This document shows positions 60,139 through 64,000 of a DNA stretch of 64,000 bases, piece by piece. The position numbers and the translations under genes are program-made. Numbering within the stretch: position 1 is the stretch's first letter; each line of letters opens with the position of its first letter. Below the pieces are notes generated by a model. That model saw only the letters and a list, made by a program, of their open reading frames with translations. It ran no database searches and was not told where the DNA came from. The stretch is from Psychromarinibacter halotolerans (GTDB lineage Bacteria > Pseudomonadota > Alphaproteobacteria > Rhodobacterales > Rhodobacteraceae), in NCBI RefSeq assembly GCF_029168315.1, contig NZ_JARGYD010000009.1, positions 115,446 through 179,445 of the forward strand, in the 5' to 3' direction.

Positions 60139-61066
60139 ACTGATCCTCTCCCATCTTCGTCAGTGCCGGATCTTCTGTCCGACAGATGTCACTGGCCCGC
60201 GGGCAACGTGCTGCAAAGGCGCACCCCGGTGGCGGGTTCAGGGGGTCGGGGAGTTCCGTGCCCTTTGCCTCGGGCGGCGTCAAGGGCCGCCCCACAACCG
60301 GAGCGCTACCGGCAAGAAGGTTGGTGTACGGATGTCGCGGTGCCGAGAACACCTTGTCGGCGCGTCCCACCTCGACCACGGCGCCGAAATACATCACCGC
60401 CACCCGGTCGCTGACCGCTTCGACCACGGCAAGATCGTGGCTGATGAACAGGTAGGTCAGACCGTATTCCGCCTTCAGCGCGGCCAGCAGGTTCAGCACC
60501 TGCGCCTGCACCGAGACGTCCAGCGCCGAAACGGGTTCGTCCAGCACAAGGATGCGCGCGTTCGCGGCCAGTCCCCGCGCGATGCCGATCCGCTGCGCCT
60601 GCCCGCCCGAGAATTCGTGCGGATACCGGTCAAGGAACTCTTCGCGCAGGTTCACGCTGTCGAAAATCTCGCGGATGCGCGTCTCGCGCTCGGACGCCGA
60701 CATGCCGTGCAGGCGCTTCAGCGGTACCTCAAGGATCTTGCGGATCGACTTGCGCGGGTTCAGCGAACTGATCGGGTCCTGAAACACGTACTGGATCAGC
60801 TTGCCGAAGGCGGTGGCGTCGGCGTTGTCCAGCGCCTTGCCCTCGATCTCGATGGTCCCGGTCGAGGGCGGGATCAGCCCCACCAGCATCCGCGCCAGCG
60901 TGGACTTGCCACAGCCGGACTCTCCGACGATGCCCAGCGTCTCGCCCTGCGCCACCTCTAGCGACAGGGGCCGCACCGCGCGCACATGCGCCTTGGGCGG
61001 GCCGATCAGCGGTTTGCCGACGGCGAAGGTCTTGGAAAGGTTTTCCAGTCGCAGGGCAAGGGTCAT
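60107..61066 (-). CDS. ABC transporter ATPase (DppF-like), second importer
   Basis: This 319-residue ATPase has Walker A GESGCGKST, signature FSGGQAQR, Walker B ILVLDEPVSALDV and switch ISHDLAVVEAV. The oligopeptide C-terminal extension reads PPGCAFAARCPRASDIC. ATG at 61066 overlaps the stop of the permease-ATPase fusion by 4 nt; the open frame further upstream is not used. Its 3' end overlaps the GntR gene. Confidence 0.94.
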   Translation of the reverse strand: MTLALRLENLSKTFAVGKPLIGPPKAHVRAVRPLSLEVAQGETLGIVGESGCGKSTLARMLVGLIPPSTGTIEIEGKALDNADATAFGKLIQYVFQDPISSLNPRKSIRKILEVPLKRLHGMSASERETRIREIFDSVNLREEFLDRYPHEFSGGQAQRIGIARGLAANARILVLDEPVSALDVSVQAQVLNLLAALKAEYGLTYLFISHDLAVVEAVSDRVAVMYFGAVVEVGRADKVFSAPRHPYTNLLAGSAPVVGRPLTPPEAKGTELPDPLNPPPGCAFAARCPRASDICRTEDPALTKMGEDQFAACHHPLDP

Positions 61067-62946
61067 GCGGTCACCTCTACCACGTCGGCCTCGGGAAACA
61101 GGCAGCGGACGCCGCGCGTGCCGTCGGTCTTCAGTTCGACCGGCGCCGCCTGACATTCCTCGCGCGCCTTGTGGCAGCGCGGGGCAAAGGCGCAACCGGG
61201 CGGCAGCTTGTCCACTGCCGGCGGCAGCCCGGGGATCGCCGCCAGCTCGCGCCGCCCCTCGCCCAGTTCCGGCACGCATTCCATCAGCCGCTTGGTGTAG
61301 GGATGCGCGGGGCGGTCAAGGATCTCGTCCGTGGTCCCCTCTTCGACGATGCGGCCCGCGTACATTACCGCCACGCGGTCGCACAGCTGCGCCACCACGC
61401 CGAAGTCGTGGGTAATGAACAGGATCGCCACGCCGCGTTCGCGCCGCAGGTCGTCCAGCAGCGACAGCACCTGCGCCTGCACGGTCACGTCCAGCGCGGT
61501 GGTGGGTTCGTCGGCGATGATCACCTCGGGCTCGTTCGCCAGCGCCATAGCGATGGCCACGCGCTGCCGCATCCCGCCCGACATCTCGTGCGGGTAGCTG
61601 TCGGCGCGGCTTTCCGGATTGGGAATGCGCACCGACCGCAGCAACTCGATCGCGCGCTTGCGCAACTCGGTGCGGCCAACCTTGTGGTGGACGCTGATCG
61701 CCTCGGCCAGCTGGTCCCCCACCTTCATCAGCGGGTGCAGCGTCGCCAGCGGGTCCTGGAAGATATAGGCCACCTTGTCGCCCCGCAGCTTGCGCAGCGT
61801 CTCGTACCGTGCGCCGACAAGGTCCTGCCCGCCGTGGAACACCGCGCCGCCGGTGATCACGCCCGGCGGCGAGGCCACCAGCCCCATCACCGACAACGCC
61901 GTCACCGACTTGCCCGACCCGCTTTCCCCGATCACGCCTAGGCATTCGCCCGGTGCGATGGTCAGGTTCACTTGGTTCACTGCGCGGTACACCCGCTTGC
62001 CGACATGGAACTGCGTCTCTAGGTCGACGACATCCAGCACGCCGCGCCCCGGCCCATTCGGCGGCGCATCCTTGCGCGCCACCATCGTCGCCGGACGCGG
62101 GCGGGTCAGTGCCCCGGACCGCAGGCGCGGGTCCAAAGCGTCGCGCACGCCGTCGCCCAGCAGGTTGATCGACATCACGATCAGGAAGATCATGATCCCC
62201 GGCACCACCGAGGTATGCGGGTTGGTGATCAGCGCCGACCGCGCCTCGCCCAGCATCGAACCAAGGTCCGCCTGCGGCGGTTGCGAGCCAAGGCCAAGGA
62301 ACGACAGGCCGGCGGTTTCAAGGATCATCCAGCCGATGGTGGTGGACATGGCGATCACGATCACCGGCACCACGTTCGGCAGGATCTCGGACACAAGGAT
62401 GCGGCCGTGGCCCATCCCGGCCAGCTTGGCGGCATCGACGAACTCCTTGTGCGCGATCCCTACGGTGATGCCCCGGATGTTGCGCGCGAAGAACGGCACG
62501 TTCACTGCCGCCACCGCGATCAGTGCGTTCAGCAGGCCCGGCCCCAGCGCCGCGACGATGGCCAGCGCCAGCAGGATGTAGGGAAACGCCATCAGCATAT
62601 CGACAAGCCGCATGATCACGTTGTCCGTCCGCCCGCCGAAATACCCCGCGACGATGCCGATGGCCGACCCGATCACGGCGGCGGCGACGGCGGCGGCGAA
62701 ACCGACCGCAAGGCTTAGCCGCGTGCCCCACAGCAGGCGCGACAGCAGGTCCCGGCCAAGGTGGTCGGTGCCCAGCAGGTGCCCTTCCGAGAACGGCGGC
62801 ATGAAGCGGTCGGCGGTGTTGGTGACGTCCGGCGGCAGCAACGGCAGCACCGGCGTCAGCACCGACACGATCACCACCAGCGACAGGACGATGCCGCCCA
62901 TCAGCGCCAATTGGTTGCGGGCAAGAAGCTTGAGGAACTGCATCAT
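61063..62946 (-). CDS. fused ABC permease-ATPase (DppC-DppD)
   Basis: This 627-residue protein joins two importer subunits. Residues 1-285 are a DppC-like permease with GTDHLGRDLLSRLLWGTRLSLAVG, the EAA loop AAKLAGMGHGRILVSEILPNV, and AGLSFLGLGSQPPQADLGSML. After a short linker (about 285-310), residues 310-627 form a DppD-like ATPase with Walker A GESGSGKSV, signature MSGGMRQR, Walker B VIIADEPTTALDV and ITHDFGVV. There is no stop between the parts. Such fusions are known in several families. ATG at 62946 overlaps the dppB-like stop by 4 nt. Confidence 0.93.
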   Translation of the reverse strand: MMQFLKLLARNQLALMGGIVLSLVVIVSVLTPVLPLLPPDVTNTADRFMPPFSEGHLLGTDHLGRDLLSRLLWGTRLSLAVGFAAAVAAAVIGSAIGIVAGYFGGRTDNVIMRLVDMLMAFPYILLALAIVAALGPGLLNALIAVAAVNVPFFARNIRGITVGIAHKEFVDAAKLAGMGHGRILVSEILPNVVPVIVIAMSTTIGWMILETAGLSFLGLGSQPPQADLGSMLGEARSALITNPHTSVVPGIMIFLIVMSINLLGDGVRDALDPRLRSGALTRPRPATMVARKDAPPNGPGRGVLDVVDLETQFHVGKRVYRAVNQVNLTIAPGECLGVIGESGSGKSVTALSVMGLVASPPGVITGGAVFHGGQDLVGARYETLRKLRGDKVAYIFQDPLATLHPLMKVGDQLAEAISVHHKVGRTELRKRAIELLRSVRIPNPESRADSYPHEMSGGMRQRVAIAMALANEPEVIIADEPTTALDVTVQAQVLSLLDDLRRERGVAILFITHDFGVVAQLCDRVAVMYAGRIVEEGTTDEILDRPAHPYTKRLMECVPELGEGRRELAAIPGLPPAVDKLPPGCAFAPRCHKAREECQAAPVELKTDGTRGVRCLFPEADVVEVTA

Positions 62947-63890
62947 GTCTTGATCCTCGGATCCAGCAGGCTTTGCGCCACATCGACGGCGATGTTGAAC
63001 AGCACGTAGCAGGCGGCAACGAAGACCACCCCGCCCTGCACCAGCAGGATGTCGCGCTGCAGGATCGCGTTCACCAGCATCCGGCCGACGCCGGGCCACT
63101 GGAACACGATCTCGACATAGACCGCGCCCGACAGGACGAAGCCCGCCTGAATGCCCAGCACCGGAATGATCGACACCATCGCCGCCTTCAGCGCGTGCCA
63201 CCAGATCACCCGGCGTTCCGGCACGCCCTTGGCGCGCGCAGTTCGGATGTAATCCTGCCGCAGCACTTCCAGCATCGCCGACCGCGATAGCCGCGCCACG
63301 ACGCCGGTCGCCACCACCGCCAGCGCCAGCGCGGGCATCGCAAGGTGCCACAGCAGGTCCGGCAGATCGCCGCCGCCATAGATCGCGTACATCCCCGACA
63401 CCGGGAACCAGCGCCGTTCCACCGCGAAGGCAAGGATCATCATCATCCCAAGGAAGAAGGACGGGATCGAAATGCCGATCAGCACCACGAAGGTGATCGC
63501 CTTGTCGGCCAGCCCGTATTGCCGCGCCGCCGAGATCACGCCCGCGACGATCCCAAGGATCGAGCACAGGATGAAAGAGGTCCCCGCCAGCACCAGCGTC
63601 GCACCGAAGCGGTCCAGCACCTCGTCCAGCACCGGTCGGTTCAACGAGAACGACCGCCCAAAGTCGCCGGTCAGCATGTTGCCAAGCCAGATGAAATACC
63701 GCGCCACCAGCGGCTTGTCCAAGCCAAGGTCGCGGTTGATCCGTTCGACATTCTCGGGCGTGGCATAGCTTCCAAGGATCGCCGTCGCCGGGTCTCCGGG
63801 GATCATCGCCATGATCAGGAACACGATCACCGTGATGCCCAGAAGCACGGGCACCGCCGAGACCAGTCGTTTCAGGATGTATCCACCCAT
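62943..63890 (-). CDS. ABC transporter permease (DppB-like), second importer
   Basis: This 315-residue inner-membrane protein has six helices, an N-terminal YILKRLVSAVPVLLGITVIVFLIMAMIPGDPA block, and the coupling loop QDYIRTARAKGVPERRVIWWHALK typical of DppB. It is the first gene of the importer visible here, with a ribosome site CGGAGAG before the ATG at 63890. The substrate-binding protein is not within the window. Confidence 0.94.
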   Translation of the reverse strand: MGGYILKRLVSAVPVLLGITVIVFLIMAMIPGDPATAILGSYATPENVERINRDLGLDKPLVARYFIWLGNMLTGDFGRSFSLNRPVLDEVLDRFGATLVLAGTSFILCSILGIVAGVISAARQYGLADKAITFVVLIGISIPSFFLGMMMILAFAVERRWFPVSGMYAIYGGGDLPDLLWHLAMPALALAVVATGVVARLSRSAMLEVLRQDYIRTARAKGVPERRVIWWHALKAAMVSIIPVLGIQAGFVLSGAVYVEIVFQWPGVGRMLVNAILQRDILLVQGGVVFVAACYVLFNIAVDVAQSLLDPRIKT

Positions 63891-64000
63891 AAGGCTCTCC
63901 GTTGCGGATGGCGGTTCGGGTTCGGGGCCCGGGGGCGCGCCGCGTCCCGGTCAGGACGGACGAAGACCGCAAGGTCCCGGGAACGCGCCGCCGTCAGGCG
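63891..64000 (-). other. edge region upstream of the second importer
   Basis: The last 110 bp are G+C-rich and hold no recognisable protein. A TGA on the minus strand at 63996-63994 could be the end of the missing substrate-binding protein gene, which usually precedes the permease gene. This cannot be checked from the window. Confidence 0.3.

Noticed and set aside
61063..63972. One open frame of 969 codons on the minus strand
   Set aside because: Only the part from 62946 is protein-like. The rest overlaps the DppB-like gene in another frame and reads as Arg/Gly-rich noise.
1..64000. CRISPR arrays, IS elements, prophage genes
   Set aside because: No regularly spaced repeats, transposase, integrase or phage structural proteins were found in any frame.

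Overview
The window looks like a chromosomal segment of a Rhodobacterales (Roseobacter-group) alphaproteobacterium. The evidence is high G+C with strong G/C third positions, alphaproteobacterial LexA boxes (GAAC-N7-GAAC), a tRNA-His without an encoded G-1, homospermidine synthase, a single-gene CysG, a VPLPA-type C-terminal sorting signal, and small proteins typical of that order. I see no IS element, prophage, CRISPR array or rRNA.

Layout. 1-10.4 kb: a truncated TPM-domain gene, an aldo/keto reductase, a LexA-controlled imuA without imuB/dnaE2 next to it, metG, an LLM flavin oxidoreductase, a secreted protein made of eight ~38-residue repeats followed closely by a chemoreceptor gene, and homospermidine synthase. 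10.4-12.2 kb: tRNA-Ser(GCT) and cysG behind a terminator-like leader. 12.4-22.1 kb: a peptide-type ABC importer with an RpiR regulator, an N-succinylamino acid racemase-like enolase, an uncharacterised protein and an ArgE-like deacylase, which together suggest uptake and use of an N-acyl amino acid or peptide. 22.2-36.5 kb: orphan CheB, YeiH-type transporter, QuiC (3-dehydroshikimate dehydratase), YdcF, tRNA-His(GTG), LexA-controlled mmcB beside a rod-shaped 6S-like RNA candidate, membrane and protease-like proteins, and the ribE-HIT-hypothetical / ribB-ribH-nusB group. 36.6-41.3 kb: three group 2 capsule export/assembly genes (KpsS, export lipoprotein, KpsC).

41.4-60.1 kb is an aromatic catabolism region. 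PobA makes protocatechuate from 4-hydroxybenzoate and QuiC (24 kb) makes it from 3-dehydroshikimate. LigAB (56.0-57.3 kb) opens the ring at 4,5, LigC oxidises the semialdehyde to 2-pyrone-4,6-dicarboxylate, LigI hydrolyses that lactone, GalD and GalB tautomerise and hydrate 4-oxalomesaconate, and LigK splits the product to pyruvate and oxaloacetate. The whole meta-cleavage route is therefore encoded within 34 kb. A second, divergent LigAB pair (47.6-48.8 kb) may act on gallate or another ring; an FNR-type box lies upstream of it. Regulators are an AraC-type PobR, a LysR-type protein with two DNA-binding domains, and a GntR/FCD protein.

60.1-64.0 kb: a second peptide-type ABC importer, with a permease-ATPase fusion; its binding protein presumably lies beyond the right edge.
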